In this document: one piece after another, positions 16,472 to 26,070 of the stretch
Layout of the letters: every line of letters starts with the position of its first letter
Numbering within the stretch: the first letter of the stretch is position 1
Assembly (NCBI RefSeq): GCF_008642275.1
Contig: NZ_CP029189.1
Span: 7,546,001 to 7,610,000, forward strand
Direction of reading: 5' to 3'
Source: Streptomyces venezuelae
GTDB taxonomy: Bacteria; Actinomycetota; Actinomycetes; Streptomycetales; Streptomycetaceae
DNA length: 64,000 nt
Translations under genes and position numbers: made by a program
The notes under the pieces: model-generated
The model's database searches: none
What the model was told of the DNA's origin: nothing
What the model saw: the letters and a program-made list of their open reading frames with translations, nothing else

Positions 16472-17368
16472 ATGGCTCTGGAACTGCGTCACCTGCGCTA
16501 CTTGATCGCCGTCGCCGAACACGGCAGCTTCACCCGGGCCGCCGAAGAGCTGCGGATCTCCCAGCCCACCCTGTCGCAGCAGGTGAAGCAGCTCGAACGG
16601 ACCGTCGGCGTGCAGCTGCTCGACCGGACCGGGCGCACCGTGCGGCTCACCGACGCCGGCGCGACCTACGTCCACCACGCCCGCGGCGCCCTGCGGGAGC
16701 TGGCCGCGGCCGAGCGCGCCGTCCTGGACCTGGCCGACCTCTCGCGCGGCCACCTGCGCCTCGCGCTGACCCCCACCTTCACCGCGTACCTCGTGGGCCC
16801 GCTCGTCGCCGGGCTCCACACGGCGCACCCCGGCATCACCCTGGAGGTCCGGGAAATGCCCCAGGACCGGATCGAAGCCGGGCTGCTGGCCGACGAGTAC
16901 GACCTCGGTCTCGCCTTCGAAGGGCCGTACCCGCCCGGGATCGCGGCGACCCCGCTGTTCACGGAAACCCTGGGCCTGGTCGCCGCCGCCGGCGCGGATC
17001 CGGGGCCGCTGCCCGTGGGAGACCTGGCGACGCGCCGACTGGCGCTGCTCAGCGGGGACTTCGCGACCCGCGTGCACGTCGACGCCTACCTCGCCGCCCA
17101 CGGCGTACGGCCGGACATCGCGGTCGAGGCCAACTCCGTGCAGGCCCTCACCGAAATCGTCCGGCGCACCACGCTGGCCACCGTCCTGCCCGACGCCGTC
17201 ACCCACGACCACCCGTACCTGCGCCCCGTACCGCTCGACCCCGCCCTGCCGTCCCGGACGGTCACCCTGCTGCGCCGGGAGAACGCGTACGAGAGCGCGG
17301 CGGCCCGCGCTTTCACGGAGCTCACCGCCCGCCTGGTCCGGGAACGCGGTTACCCCACCTGTCCGTGA
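16472..17368 (+). CDS. cynR: LysR-type regulator of the cyanate operon
   Basis: A 298-residue LysR regulator. The N-terminal winged helix-turn-helix is typical (MALELRHLRYLIAVAEHGSF, AAEELRISQPTLSQQVKQLE). A two-lobed effector domain occupies residues 90-290. Its position opposite carbonic anhydrase and cyanase genes matches CynR of E. coli, which activates on binding cyanate. The ATG at 16472 gives the exact family N-terminus. It is convergent with the DUF4360 gene, and a duplicated 15-mer lies between them. Confidence 0.88.
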   Translation: MALELRHLRYLIAVAEHGSFTRAAEELRISQPTLSQQVKQLERTVGVQLLDRTGRTVRLTDAGATYVHHARGALRELAAAERAVLDLADLSRGHLRLALTPTFTAYLVGPLVAGLHTAHPGITLEVREMPQDRIEAGLLADEYDLGLAFEGPYPPGIAATPLFTETLGLVAAAGADPGPLPVGDLATRRLALLSGDFATRVHVDAYLAAHGVRPDIAVEANSVQALTEIVRRTTLATVLPDAVTHDHPYLRPVPLDPALPSRTVTLLRRENAYESAAARAFTELTARLVRERGYPTCP

Positions 17369-17398
17369 CGGATTCGGGGGAGTAGGGGCCAGGGACCC

Positions 17399-17428
17399 GT
17401 CACGAACGCCCCCGTCACGAACGCCCCC
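17399..17428. repeat. Direct repeat of a 15-mer between convergent genes
   Basis: GTCACGAACGCCCCC occurs twice without a gap (17399-17413, 17414-17428), followed by an alternating CG/GC run, in the gap between cynR and the DUF4360 gene. Confidence 0.8.
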
Positions 17429-17471
17429 GCCGCGCGCGCACGCGCAGCGGGGACGGCCGAAAGCGGGCCGG

Positions 17472-18122
17472 TCACTTACCGGGGCACTCCTTCCAGGCCA
17501 GGTGGTAGATGGTGTTGATGCTGCCGTCGGTGGAGTCCATCGTCATGTAGCTGGTCGACGAGGGGGACGAGGTGCCTCTGGTCACCCGCAGTTCGGTGTT
17601 GATGTTGAAGTTGCGCTGCACCCCGCACGGCGCCCAGACCAGTTGGGCCCAGTCGGTCACGTCGGTGGCCTGCCAGTTGTCCTCCTGCGGACCGCTGAAG
17701 TTGTGGGTGCGCGCGGCGGTGTCCGGTGATCCCTGGAAGTAGTACGAGGCCTTCTCGGTGGCCTTGGCGCCCGGCGCGAGCGAGGCGTAGCCGCGGTAGT
17801 CGGCGCTGGCGATCGCGTAGGTGAAGCCGTGGGGCACGTGCACGATCAGGCTGAGCTGGCAGTTCTTGCGTGCCGCGGTGGGCGGGGCGCCGCCGCCGAC
17901 CTGGGCGAGGTACTGGCTGTAGGTCACGGTGAAGGCGGTGTTGTCCTGGGACACCGCGACCTCCGCGGTGTCCTTGGGGCACCCGGATCCGTTGACCGTG
18001 GCGACCTCGATCACGATGCGGTCGGGCGGCGGGTTCACGATCGTGGAGGGGGTGGCCTGCGTGGGCAGGGTGGCGGTGAGCAGGGCGCCGATCGCGCCGC
18101 TCACGAGGAATCCACCGGACAT
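17472..18122 (-). CDS. Secreted DUF4360 protein
   Basis: A 216-residue secreted protein. The signal peptide (FLVSGAIGALLTATLPTQA) precedes a beta-rich domain matching DUF4360, found in actinobacteria and fungi. Features include IVIEVATVNGSGCPKDTAEV, the NCQLSLIVHVPHGFTYAI strand pair and four conserved cysteines (GCP, NCQ, PCG and ECP) that could form two disulfides. Function unknown; a surface or extracellular role is inferred. The ATG at 18122 gives a normal signal peptide. Confidence 0.85.
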   Translation of the reverse strand: MSGGFLVSGAIGALLTATLPTQATPSTIVNPPPDRIVIEVATVNGSGCPKDTAEVAVSQDNTAFTVTYSQYLAQVGGGAPPTAARKNCQLSLIVHVPHGFTYAIASADYRGYASLAPGAKATEKASYYFQGSPDTAARTHNFSGPQEDNWQATDVTDWAQLVWAPCGVQRNFNINTELRVTRGTSSPSSTSYMTMDSTDGSINTIYHLAWKECPGK

Positions 18123-18426
18123 GTTTCTCCGATCCACTGCTTCGGTACCGGGCGGCGCGCAGGCGGGGGTGCCTGTCGGCCGGTGGGTGGGGGGTGCGGC
18201 CGGCCAGAGCGGGGCCGGGTCGTCACAGACCGGTGTGCAGGGTGGGACGGGGCAGGCCCAGGAAGGGGAATCCGGGCATGTCCCTGACAACTCCCGGCCG
18301 GGGAAGACCGGGTGCCCGAATCGTAGGAACCCCGGGCGGCCCGGACCAGGGCGATGTCCGGCCAATCGCGCCGCCCGGCCGGGACCGGCCGGATCCGGAC
18401 GACCGGCCGGAGGCCGAAGAGCGGAA

Positions 18427-18816
18427 TCAGGCCGCGGCCGGCCGGGCCAGCCGCTCGACGCGGGCCACGAACTCCGCGGGATGGAACGGCTTCGCGAGAC
18501 AGTCGCTCACACCCGCCTCCAGCGCCCGCACCGTGCACTCCGGCTCCGCGGGCGGCAGCGCGAGGATCGGCACCCGCCCGTGCTCGGGGTGCCGGCGGAT
18601 CTCCTCGAAGAGCGCCACCTCGTCCAGACCCGGCCCGGTCCGCTCGCAGATCACCAGGTCGACCGGCCCGGCGCTGCCCAGCAGCGAGACGGTGTCCACC
18701 CCGGTGCCCCCGTCCACCACGGTGAACCCCCGCGCCACCAGGAGGCGCTCCAGCAGGCCCTTGAGGGTGGTCTCCCTCGCCACGAGGAGGATCCTGCTCG
18801 GGGTGGCGCCGTTCAT
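18427..18816 (-). CDS. Stand-alone receiver domain with non-standard phosphorylation site
   Basis: A 129-residue single-domain response-regulator-like protein (CheY fold, no output domain). Strand 1 is RILLVARE and the conserved loop-5 lysine is kept in CLAKPF (Lys109). The phospho-accepting aspartate position is Glu58 (DLVICERTGPGLDE), and the metal-binding acidic pair after strand 1 is replaced by Ala-Arg-Glu. Such receivers are usually not phosphorylated and may be locked in an active-like state. GAGGAA precedes the ATG at 18816; an ATG at 18831 is an alternative. There is no kinase beside it. It is divergent from a small hypothetical gene. Confidence 0.75.
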   Translation of the reverse strand: MNGATPSRILLVARETTLKGLLERLLVARGFTVVDGGTGVDTVSLLGSAGPVDLVICERTGPGLDEVALFEEIRRHPEHGRVPILALPPAEPECTVRALEAGVSDCLAKPFHPAEFVARVERLARPAAA

Positions 18817-18912
18817 GTCGTTCCTCTTCATCCGCGTGTGGGTCCCGCAGAGCCTACGAGGCGGGGCGTGTGCACACCCGGTCCGGGGCGCCCCATCCGG
18901 TAGTTTCGGTCC

Positions 18913-19191
18913 ATGAGCACAGAGCCGCAGAGCTTTGACATCCTCCTGGTGCCCGAGCACATCGAGAACCTGCGGGGCGAGTCCGCCGCGGACAGGGCCC
19001 TGCGGGTGGCCACGGTGGAGGCGACCGGAGAGACGGGCGCCTCGGGCTATCCCCACTACCGGGGGGAGGGCGTGGAGGCCGACATCGACCCCGGCACGCG
19101 CACGGTCGAAGCCCTGCTGGTCGACGGCGCCGAGCTGGACTACGGGCTGGTCGCCATGATCGCCCCAGAGCGGGGCCGCGACAAGCGCTGA
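18913..19191 (+). CDS. Small hypothetical protein
   Basis: A 92-residue acidic soluble protein. It contains FDILLVPEHIENLRGESAAD, a middle ASGYPHYRGEGV segment and a C-terminal AELDYGLVAMI strand. No motif that I recognise. TAGTTT lies six bases before the ATG (leaderless-type start). It faces the degenerate receiver gene across about 95 bases, so the two promoters are close. Confidence 0.6.
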   Translation: MSTEPQSFDILLVPEHIENLRGESAADRALRVATVEATGETGASGYPHYRGEGVEADIDPGTRTVEALLVDGAELDYGLVAMIAPERGRDKR

Positions 19192-19269
19192 CGGAGCGTC
19201 CGGGGCGGGCGCGGGATCCGGCCCGGCCGCGAGCCCCCGACCCGCCGCTCGTCCACGAACGGGACGGCT

Positions 19270-19304
19270 CCGGCCCGGCCCCCGTGGTGCGGGGGCCGGG
19301 CCGG
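19270..19304. terminator. Strong bidirectional hairpin
   Basis: A perfect 15-bp GC stem (19270-19284 with 19290-19304) and a five-base loop, between two convergent genes. Confidence 0.8.
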
Positions 19305-19334
19305 GCTTGTCGCGGTCGGTCGCTCAGGCGGGCG

Positions 19335-22300
19335 TCAGCTCACCTGGAGGGTGACGTCGTCCACGACGAAGGAGGTCTGCAGGGACTGGTCCTCCGTGCC
19401 GTTGAACTTCAGGGTGACGGTCTGGCCGGCGAACGGCGAGAGGTCGTAGGACTTCTCCACGTAACCGGAGTTCGCGTCCAGGTTGGAGAGGGTCTCCAGG
19501 GTCTGGCCGGCCACCGAGACGGTGAACCGGTCGTAGACGACGTTCTCGTCCTCGTCCGTGTCGATGTGGAGGAAGAAGCCGAGCCGGTACGTGGAGCAGC
19601 CCGACGGGATGGTCAGCGTCTGCGCGGCGCTGTCCGTGTGGGTGGACCCGTACCCGGCCAGCCATGCCTTGTAGCTGCCGCTGTGCGGGGTCTGGCCGGA
19701 CTGGTTGGTGATGACGCCGGCGGTCGCGCTCCACGGGCTGGAGCCGTTCTCGAAGCCGCCGTTGGTGACGAGCTGGCGCGGTGTGCAGGTGCCGCCACCG
19801 GTGACCGTGAGGGTGTAGGTGGTGGTGTGGCTGACGGTGCCGGATCCGGTGATGGTCAGGGTGTAGGAACCGGGCGCCGTGCTCGCGCCGACCTGGACGG
19901 ACAGCGCCGAGGAGCTGCCGGACTGGACGGACGCCGGGCTGAGCGTCGCGGTGACACCGGCGGGCGCGCCGGAGACGGACAGTGCGACGGTCTGGGCGGC
20001 GCCGCTCACCGTGGCGGTGTTGACCGTGGCGGACACGGAACCGCCGGGAGCCGTGCTGCCCGCGGACGGGCTGACGGAGACGGAGAAGTCCTGCGCGGGG
20101 GTCTCACCGCCGACCGCTTGCTTCCAGACGGCGTAGGCGACCCCGTCGGCGCTGCGGTTCAGCACCGTGGCGTTGATGTTGTTCGTGGTGTCGCAGGAGC
20201 TGTGGTAGCACGAGTCGTAGGCGGCGTTGGCCGTGCCGCCCCACTTCGTGGCCTGCGCCGAGGTCTTGCGGGCGCTGGCGCCGGCCGCGTAGCCGGAGGT
20301 GGGGATGCCGGCCTGCTGGAAGGAGTAGTCGTCGCTGCGGCCCTGGCCCTCGGTGTTCTCCTCGGGTGCCAGGTTCAGCGAGGTCCAGTACGCCTTCAGC
20401 GGAGCGGCGGTGGTGGAGTTGACGTTGTTGATGAAGTAGCCGCCGTTGGTGGAGCCGACCATGTCGAAGTTGTAGTAGCCCTTGATGGCGCTGCGCTGGG
20501 CGCTGCTCAGCTGGTTGACGTAGTACTCGGAGCCGTTGAGGCCCTGCTCCTCGTCGGTCCACCAGGCGAAGCGGACGTGCTTGGTCATCGTCGGGTTCTT
20601 CTGGGCGAGGACCAGGGCGTTCTCCAGCAGGGTCGCGGAGCCCGAGCCGTTGTCGTTGATGCCGGGGCCTGCCGAGACGCCGTCGAGGTGCGCGCCGAAC
20701 ATGACGGTCTGGTCGGCGGGGCCGCCGGGCCAGTCGGCGATCAGGTTGTTCGACGGGTAGGTGCAGGAGGTGCAGTTCTGCTCGGTGACGGTGTAACCGG
20801 CCGCCTGCAGCTTGCCCTTCACGTACGCCAGCGACTGGGTGTAGCCGGCGCTGCCCGCCCGGCGGTGGCCGCCGTTCTGGCTCGCGATGGTGTTGAACTG
20901 GGTCAGGTGCGCCTGCACGTTGGCGACGTTGATGTCCGGCGGGTCGTTGCCGGGCTGGGTGCCGCCCACGTTGAGCGCGTAGTCGACGGTGTGGGAGAGG
21001 CTCGCGCCCTGGCCCTTGACGACGACCGTGGACGCACCGGGAGCCGTGTTGGCGGTGGCGGTCAGGGTGAGCACCGAGGACTGGCCGGACTGCACGGTGG
21101 CCGGGTTGAAGGAGGCGCTCACGCCGGCCGGCAGGCCGGAGGCGGTCAGGGTCACCGACTGGGCGTTGCCCGTGGTGACCGTGGTGCCGACCGTCGTGGT
21201 GACGGAGGCGCCCTGCTGGACGGTCCCCGACGACGGGTTCAGCGACATCGAGAAGTCGTTGTTCTGACCGCTCGGGGTGCAGGTCGGATCGGCGGTCTGG
21301 GCGGGCACGCTGATGCCGTCCCAGGCGGCCTTGGTCTTGTTGAAGAGGTCACACGTGGCGTCCAGCGACTTGGCCGAACTCAGCGTCGCCGTCCGGTACT
21401 TCTTGTAGGACATGCTGCTGGTCTTGAGCAGCATGCCGCCGTAGAAGATCTTGCCGGCGTTCTGCACGCCCACACCGGTGAGCGAGGTGCCGTTGCAGGT
21501 GCTGCTGTTCGGCTTGCCGCCGCCCGGGCTGGTGCCCTCGGCCAGCAGGTAGAACCAGTGGTTCAGGGGGCCGGCCGCCGCGTGCACCTCGGTGCCGGGT
21601 ATCGACGAGCTGTAGCAGGCCGGGTCGTTGTTGACCGCCGGCGGGTTGTACATGTTCCGGATCGGGCCCCGGCCCTGGAGGTTGATGACCTCGCCGACCG
21701 TGTAGTCCGGAGTGTCGTACGGCGCCGGCTCGCCCGCGAAGGCCTCGGTCAGCGCGCCGAAGATGTCGCCGGTGGCCTCGCCGAGCCCGGACTCCTGGCC
21801 GCTGGTGCCGCCCGGGGTGTTGGAGTCGATGGCGTGCCCGTACTCGTGGGCCACCACGTCGATCCCGGCGATCCACTCGTTGGCACTGTTGCGCCCGATG
21901 GTGACCGAGCTGCCGTCCCAGTAGGCGTTCAGGTCGCTCAGGCCCACCTTGGCGGGGAAGCTGCGGCCGTTGCCGCTGACGCCGTTGCGGCCCAGCCACT
22001 GGGAGAGCATGTCCCACTGCTTCTGCGCCGCGAACATCAGGTCGACGCAGCCGGTCTCCTTGCTCGTGGGGTTGCCGGTGCCCCAGGAGTCGGAGGATTT
22101 CGAGAAGACCGTGCCGGTGCTGTAGTCCGCGCAGCTCAGGCCGGTCCGGACCGGGTCGCGCAGCGTGTACGTGGATCCGGAGGCGGTGGTGTCGATGGTG
22201 ACCGGGCCCGGCCCGTTCCACTTGCTGTTGCCGGTACCCGCGACGACCTCGTCGTAGCTGTCGACGAAGGCGCCCGTCCGCGCGTCCACGAAGACGTGCA

Positions 22301-22844
22301 GCTTGCTGGGCGCGGTCCTGGTCCGGCCGCTCAGTACGGTCTCCCACGCCAGCACCGGCTTGTCGTCCTTGAGGCGGACCACGAGCCGGCTGCTCTCGAC
22401 CTTGTCGACCGAGACCAGCTTCGCCCGTGAGGTCGCCTCGGCGTCCTTCGCGGAGACCGACGCCCGGGTGGAGACGTCGATGCGCACGGAGGAGGCGGAC
22501 TGGAGGGCGCGCACCTTGCCGGTGCCGTCCGCGAGCACGACCGCGTCGCCGCCGACGACCGGCAGGCCACGGTAACTGCGCTCGTACGACACCGAGTAGA
22601 GGTCCTTCACCCAGGGGGTGACGAGACGACGTTCGTACTGTTCCTGGGAGGAGTTGACCAGGGAGTCCAGACCGCTGTCGACGGCCTGGTCGGCGGCCGC
22701 GACCGCACGTGCGGCCGGTGTGTCCTTCGGGGACGGGGAGGGCTGCGCCTGCTGCGCCGCCGATGCCGTCCCGGCCAGAGCGCCGGCGAGGCTCGCGGTC
22801 AGCGCCATCGCTGCCACGGCCGCCGTCCATCTGCTGGGATGCAA
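19335..22844 (-). CDS. Secreted dual metallopeptidase: M4 (thermolysin-like) joined to M28 (aminopeptidase-like)
   Basis: A 1169-residue exported protein. In order: signal peptide; FTP/PepSY-type propeptide (about residues 40-230); an M4 domain with VVAHEYGH (HExxH, near 333), GLGEATGD (third zinc ligand Glu, near 356) and [10 protein letters not shown]; an Ig-like module; and an M28 domain close to S. griseus aminopeptidase. The M28 metal ligands and base are visible as [27 protein letters not shown] and CYHSSCD (residues about 718-882). A second Ig-like module and a C-terminal carbohydrate-binding-like beta domain follow. Both active sites look intact, giving endo- plus aminopeptidase activity in one chain. 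The start is a TTG at 22844, six bases after GGAG. It is divergent from a LysR gene. Confidence 0.88.
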   Translation of the reverse strand: MHPSRWTAAVAAMALTASLAGALAGTASAAQQAQPSPSPKDTPAARAVAAADQAVDSGLDSLVNSSQEQYERRLVTPWVKDLYSVSYERSYRGLPVVGGDAVVLADGTGKVRALQSASSVRIDVSTRASVSAKDAEATSRAKLVSVDKVESSRLVVRLKDDKPVLAWETVLSGRTRTAPSKLHVFVDARTGAFVDSYDEVVAGTGNSKWNGPGPVTIDTTASGSTYTLRDPVRTGLSCADYSTGTVFSKSSDSWGTGNPTSKETGCVDLMFAAQKQWDMLSQWLGRNGVSGNGRSFPAKVGLSDLNAYWDGSSVTIGRNSANEWIAGIDVVAHEYGHAIDSNTPGGTSGQESGLGEATGDIFGALTEAFAGEPAPYDTPDYTVGEVINLQGRGPIRNMYNPPAVNNDPACYSSSIPGTEVHAAAGPLNHWFYLLAEGTSPGGGKPNSSTCNGTSLTGVGVQNAGKIFYGGMLLKTSSMSYKKYRTATLSSAKSLDATCDLFNKTKAAWDGISVPAQTADPTCTPSGQNNDFSMSLNPSSGTVQQGASVTTTVGTTVTTGNAQSVTLTASGLPAGVSASFNPATVQSGQSSVLTLTATANTAPGASTVVVKGQGASLSHTVDYALNVGGTQPGNDPPDINVANVQAHLTQFNTIASQNGGHRRAGSAGYTQSLAYVKGKLQAAGYTVTEQNCTSCTYPSNNLIADWPGGPADQTVMFGAHLDGVSAGPGINDNGSGSATLLENALVLAQKNPTMTKHVRFAWWTDEEQGLNGSEYYVNQLSSAQRSAIKGYYNFDMVGSTNGGYFINNVNSTTAAPLKAYWTSLNLAPEENTEGQGRSDDYSFQQAGIPTSGYAAGASARKTSAQATKWGGTANAAYDSCYHSSCDTTNNINATVLNRSADGVAYAVWKQAVGGETPAQDFSVSVSPSAGSTAPGGSVSATVNTATVSGAAQTVALSVSGAPAGVTATLSPASVQSGSSSALSVQVGASTAPGSYTLTITGSGTVSHTTTYTLTVTGGGTCTPRQLVTNGGFENGSSPWSATAGVITNQSGQTPHSGSYKAWLAGYGSTHTDSAAQTLTIPSGCSTYRLGFFLHIDTDEDENVVYDRFTVSVAGQTLETLSNLDANSGYVEKSYDLSPFAGQTVTLKFNGTEDQSLQTSFVVDDVTLQVS

Positions 22845-22985
22845 CGTCCACTCCGATCGTGGGGGGTCGGGGATGAGTGTCGTTCGCGGCCGAGTATGAG
22901 CGTGAACATGACGAGATTGGGACATCTCGGGGGGCATAAGGTCCGCGTTATGGTGCGGTGGCGGCCCGGCTCGTACGCTGCCCGG

Positions 22986-23945
22986 ATGCAGCTGGAGTTG
23001 AGGCATCTGCAAGCCGTCTGCCGGATAGCGGAGGCGGGCAGCCTGGGGGGCGCGGCGCGGCGGCTGGGGGTGTCCCAGCCTGCGCTTTCCGCACAGTTGC
23101 GGCGCATCGAACGGGTCACCGGAGGCGAGCTCTTCGTAAGGGGCCGCAGCGGGGTGGAACCCACGGCACTGGGTCAGTTCGTGCTGGCCAAGGCCCGCCG
23201 CGTCCTCAGCGAGATGGACGCCCTCGGAGCGCAGGCACGCGCCATCTCGACCGGTGGCCCGCTGCGGTTGGGCTGCATCATGCTCGTGCTGCTCGACGGC
23301 CTCCTCGCCCAGACCGACCTGTCCATGTCAGGCCGGGAGATAGCCGTGGACCTGGAGGATTCCGTCACCGTACTGGCGCGGATGCTCGGTGCCGGACGCT
23401 ACGACGCCATCGTGTACGGGGAGGTCAACGGCCACGAGGTACCCCTGCCCGAGGGCACCCTGGCCAGGACGCTGATCCCGAAGGAGCCGTTCTGCATCCG
23501 GCTGTCCGCCGCGCACCCCCTCGCGGGACTGGACCGCATCGAACTGGCCGACCTGGCCGGGGAGTCGTGGATGACCCTGGTGGAGGACGACGACGGCGGC
23601 CCGGAGGCGCTCGTCACCGCCTGCGCGAAGGCCGGATTCAGCCCCTCGCTGCGCTACCGGATCACCGACCGCAAGATGCAGCACGACCTGATCGCCGCGG
23701 GGCGCGCGGTCGCGCTGAGCCAGCCGACGGCCCCGTCGGGGGAGGGCACCGTGATGCGTCCGCTCGTCGGAACCCCCATCATCGGCCGCATCCGCCTCGC
23801 ATGGAGCCGCGCCGCGCTCTCGGCCGGGCAGGCGGAACTGCTCTACCGGGCCGCGGCCCGTGCCTACCTGGCCAACGTGGACAACAACCCCTTCCACAAG
23901 CAGTGGTGGGACGCCCACCCGGAGGTGCACCCGGTCCTCGACTGA
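22986..23945 (+). CDS. LysR-family transcriptional regulator
   Basis: A 319-residue LysR protein with the standard helix-turn-helix ([38 protein letters not shown]) and a substrate-binding-type effector domain. The C-terminus is distinctive ([20 protein letters not shown]). It is transcribed away from the dual peptidase gene with about 140 bases between starts, so it may control that gene; this is inference from position. TACGCT lies six bases before the ATG, fitting a leaderless start. Confidence 0.85.
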   Translation: MQLELRHLQAVCRIAEAGSLGGAARRLGVSQPALSAQLRRIERVTGGELFVRGRSGVEPTALGQFVLAKARRVLSEMDALGAQARAISTGGPLRLGCIMLVLLDGLLAQTDLSMSGREIAVDLEDSVTVLARMLGAGRYDAIVYGEVNGHEVPLPEGTLARTLIPKEPFCIRLSAAHPLAGLDRIELADLAGESWMTLVEDDDGGPEALVTACAKAGFSPSLRYRITDRKMQHDLIAAGRAVALSQPTAPSGEGTVMRPLVGTPIIGRIRLAWSRAALSAGQAELLYRAAARAYLANVDNNPFHKQWWDAHPEVHPVLD

Positions 23946-24020
23946 TGGGCGGGCCCCCGACTGACGGGCAGGCCCCCGACGGACGGGCGGGCCCCCGACG
24001 GACGGGCGGGCGCGGCCCCG
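23941..24020. repeat. 19-bp tandem repeat between convergent genes
   Basis: Units begin at 23941, 23960, 23979 and 23998, with consensus ACGGACGGGCGGGCCCCCG. The last unit is partial. The array fills the gap between the LysR and methyltransferase stops and covers the LysR stop codon. Confidence 0.85.
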
Positions 24021-24024
24021 CGGA

Positions 24025-24855
24025 TCAGCCCCGGCGGTGGGCCGTCAGCAGCAGGTACTCCCACTCCATGACGCCGTCCACCGTGTGCTCGGCGGCGAGC
24101 GCGTCGAGCGCCGCGTCCAGCCCGGCGACCCGCTCCGGATCGCCGGCGACGGCACGGTAGACGGCGACGGTGGGCCCGTAGCAGGCCTTGAAGAACTCCC
24201 GGAAGTCCGTGGGCCCCGTGAAGCGGTCCACGCGAACCGTCCTGCGGCGGGAGTCCACGTCGGTGACCGCGTCCCCGAGCAGCTCGTGCACGTGTTCCTC
24301 GTCGCCCCACAGCGGAGGCGGCTGGGCCCCGGGCGGCGGCGGGGGAGCGTACGGCTTCATCGCCGCGAACATCCGGCCCACGAAGCCCTGCGGGGTCCAG
24401 CTGATCAGCCCGACCGTGCCGCCGGCGCGGCAGACGCGCAGCATCTCCTCGGCGGCGGGCCGGTGGTGCGGGGCGAACATGATCCCGACGCAGGACATCA
24501 CCACGTCGAACTCGCCGTCGGCGAAGGGCAGGTGCTCGGCGTCGGCCTCCCGCCATTCGAGCGTGGCACCGCGTACGGCGGCCAGATGCCGGCCGATCTC
24601 CAGCAGTTCGGGGGTGAGGTCGGACGCCACCACGTCGGCACCGGCCAGGGCGGCCGGAATCGCGGCGTTGCCCGAGCCCGCGGCGATGTCGAGCACCCGG
24701 TCACCCCGCTGGACGCCGCACTCCTTCACGAGCACGGCCCCCAACTCCGGGATGACGTGGGAGGCCACCGACTGGTAGTCGCCCAGCGCCCACATCGCGC
24801 GGTGCCTGGCCTTCAGAGTGCGGTCCGCCTGGGCCGCGTCGCTCGCCTCGGTCAT
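24025..24855 (-). CDS. Class I SAM-dependent methyltransferase
   Basis: A 276-residue methyltransferase of the UbiE/COQ5-like type. Motif I is DRVLDIAAGSGNAAIPAA, the adenine-side acidic loop is EADAEHLPFADGEFDVV and motif III is EEMLRVCRAGGTVGLISWT. A proline-rich loop (PYAPPPPPGAQPPP) is inserted before the C-terminal substrate domain. The ATG at 24855 has GGAGG-like purines upstream. The substrate is not evident and no pathway genes flank it. Confidence 0.82.
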   Translation of the reverse strand: MTEASDAAQADRTLKARHRAMWALGDYQSVASHVIPELGAVLVKECGVQRGDRVLDIAAGSGNAAIPAALAGADVVASDLTPELLEIGRHLAAVRGATLEWREADAEHLPFADGEFDVVMSCVGIMFAPHHRPAAEEMLRVCRAGGTVGLISWTPQGFVGRMFAAMKPYAPPPPPGAQPPPLWGDEEHVHELLGDAVTDVDSRRRTVRVDRFTGPTDFREFFKACYGPTVAVYRAVAGDPERVAGLDAALDALAAEHTVDGVMEWEYLLLTAHRRG

Positions 24856-24952
24856 GACAGCCGTCCTCCAGGGCTCGGGGCAGCCCCTTCTCCGAGCATA
24901 GGTACGTTTCCCCGCCCCGGCCCGTCGGCGGGTCGCACGGGCACCCGCCGGA

Positions 24953-25183
24953 TCAGTCGCGCGACGCCGGCCGGCCGAAGTCGCGGGCGAAGCCCTCGCG
25001 GAAGCCGGGCCGCTCCAGCGCCCGCTCGAAGGCACGCGCGGCCCGGGCGAGCGCGGCCTCGTTCTCCTGGGCGGTGGCGAGTTCGGCGAGGTACGCGCGC
25101 AGGCTCAGTCCGCGGTCCGCGGCGAGCACGGCGAGACGGTCGTGCACATCGGTGTCGACCTCGACGGTGGTGGTGTCGGCCAT
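24953..25183 (-). CDS. MazE-type (ribbon-helix-helix) antitoxin-like protein, orphan
   Basis: A 76-residue protein. The N-terminus (TTTVEVDTDVHDRLAVLAADRGLSLRAYL) fits a ribbon-helix-helix DNA-binding fold like the antitoxins annotated MazE7 in Streptomyces. A helical, charged tail (ALARAARAFERALERPGF) would normally wrap a toxin. No MazF/PemK toxin gene is adjacent: a methyltransferase gene lies downstream and a hypothetical gene upstream. It may be a solitary regulator or the remainder of a lost toxin-antitoxin pair. Confidence 0.65.
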   Translation of the reverse strand: MADTTTVEVDTDVHDRLAVLAADRGLSLRAYLAELATAQENEAALARAARAFERALERPGFREGFARDFGRPASRD

Positions 25184-25290
25184 GCTCCGAGTATGCGCGC
25201 CCGGTGACCGGCCGGGGGCCGGTTCGGCGCAGGCGTGCCGCCCGCGGACCCGCGGCCCCGGCACGGCCGCCGCGGTCCGCGGGCGGCGCC

Positions 25291-25746
25291 TCAGGCGCGG
25301 ACGCGGCCGGAGAGCCAGGGCGTGAGCGAGGGGCCCCCGACGCTCTCGCGGTACGTCTCGTCGCCGGGCAGGGGGACGGAGAGCCAGTAGCCCGGCGGGA
25401 AGAACCGTCCCTTCACGAAGGCCAGCCCGCTGTAGACCGACCTCAGGAACGCGGGGACGCAGTCGCGGGGCACGTCGTCGAACTCCACCCCGTCGACAGT
25501 GATCTTCGCGTCGTCCTCGGGAAAGATCCGCACACTGACGGCCGGGCTGCCACCCAGCTCGACGAACGCCTCGTGCGGCAGCGATCCGTCGGGGTCGAGG
25601 ACGCCGAACGGGGCGGCCGAGCTCCGGTGTGACGTCTGGTCGGCGCCTATGTCGTCGGTGACGGACATCGACAGCCGGTACTCGGCCGCGACGGCCCGGA
25701 TCGCGGCGACGGCCGACTCGGTGGTCGGCAGGGAGGGATGCGTCAT
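25291..25746 (-). CDS. Hypothetical protein
   Basis: A 151-residue soluble protein. It contains VSVRIFPEDDAKITVDGVEFDD, a PRDCVPAFLRSVYSGLAF segment and a FFPPGYWLSVPLP segment. The composition suggests a mixed alpha/beta fold. It has no signal peptide. I recognise it only as the kind of conserved Streptomyces protein lacking a named function. It lies about 105 bases upstream of the antitoxin-like gene on the same strand. Confidence 0.6.
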   Translation of the reverse strand: MTHPSLPTTESAVAAIRAVAAEYRLSMSVTDDIGADQTSHRSSAAPFGVLDPDGSLPHEAFVELGGSPAVSVRIFPEDDAKITVDGVEFDDVPRDCVPAFLRSVYSGLAFVKGRFFPPGYWLSVPLPGDETYRESVGGPSLTPWLSGRVRA

Positions 25747-25806
25747 GATCCAGATGATGCCGCACGGCGCCCCGGCCCGCTGCGTGGTGCGGGTACGGTC
25801 GCAAGG

Positions 25807-26019
25807 GTGAAGGGGGAGGTGACGAGGTGCACGGTGTGCCCTGGGCGCACGTCGTTCCGGAGCAGGGCGCCCTGCCCGTGGACGTACTGGTCCGGCGCAC
25901 GGCGGTCCGACGGGCGCGGCCCCAGCAGCTTCGTGCTCGTCATGTCCTGCGCGCCGGCATCCGTTCCCGACCTGCGGGAACGGATGCGACTGTGCTGGGA
26001 GGAGACCGTCCTGCCGTAG
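25807..26019 (+). CDS. Possible small ORF of unknown function
   Basis: A 70-codon frame from a GTG at 25807 with about 90% GC at third positions. It contains several cysteines (TVCPGRTSF, PCPWTYW, SCAPASV) and ends in DLRERMRLCWEETVLP. Codon statistics favour this frame over the overlapping ones, but I recognise no family and there is no clear ribosome site. It could be the tail of a decayed gene. Confidence 0.3.
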   Translation: MKGEVTRCTVCPGRTSFRSRAPCPWTYWSGARRSDGRGPSSFVLVMSCAPASVPDLRERMRLCWEETVLP

Positions 26020-26070
26020 GGAGGAATGCCTTCCGCGCCCGTCGGCCGTCGGTCCGTTCGCCGGATCCGG

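Noticed and set aside
19284..22430. Very long open frame antisense to the M4-M28 protease
   Set aside because: Product is low-complexity Val/Gly/Arg-rich with no domain; it is the usual open shadow frame in high-GC coding DNA.
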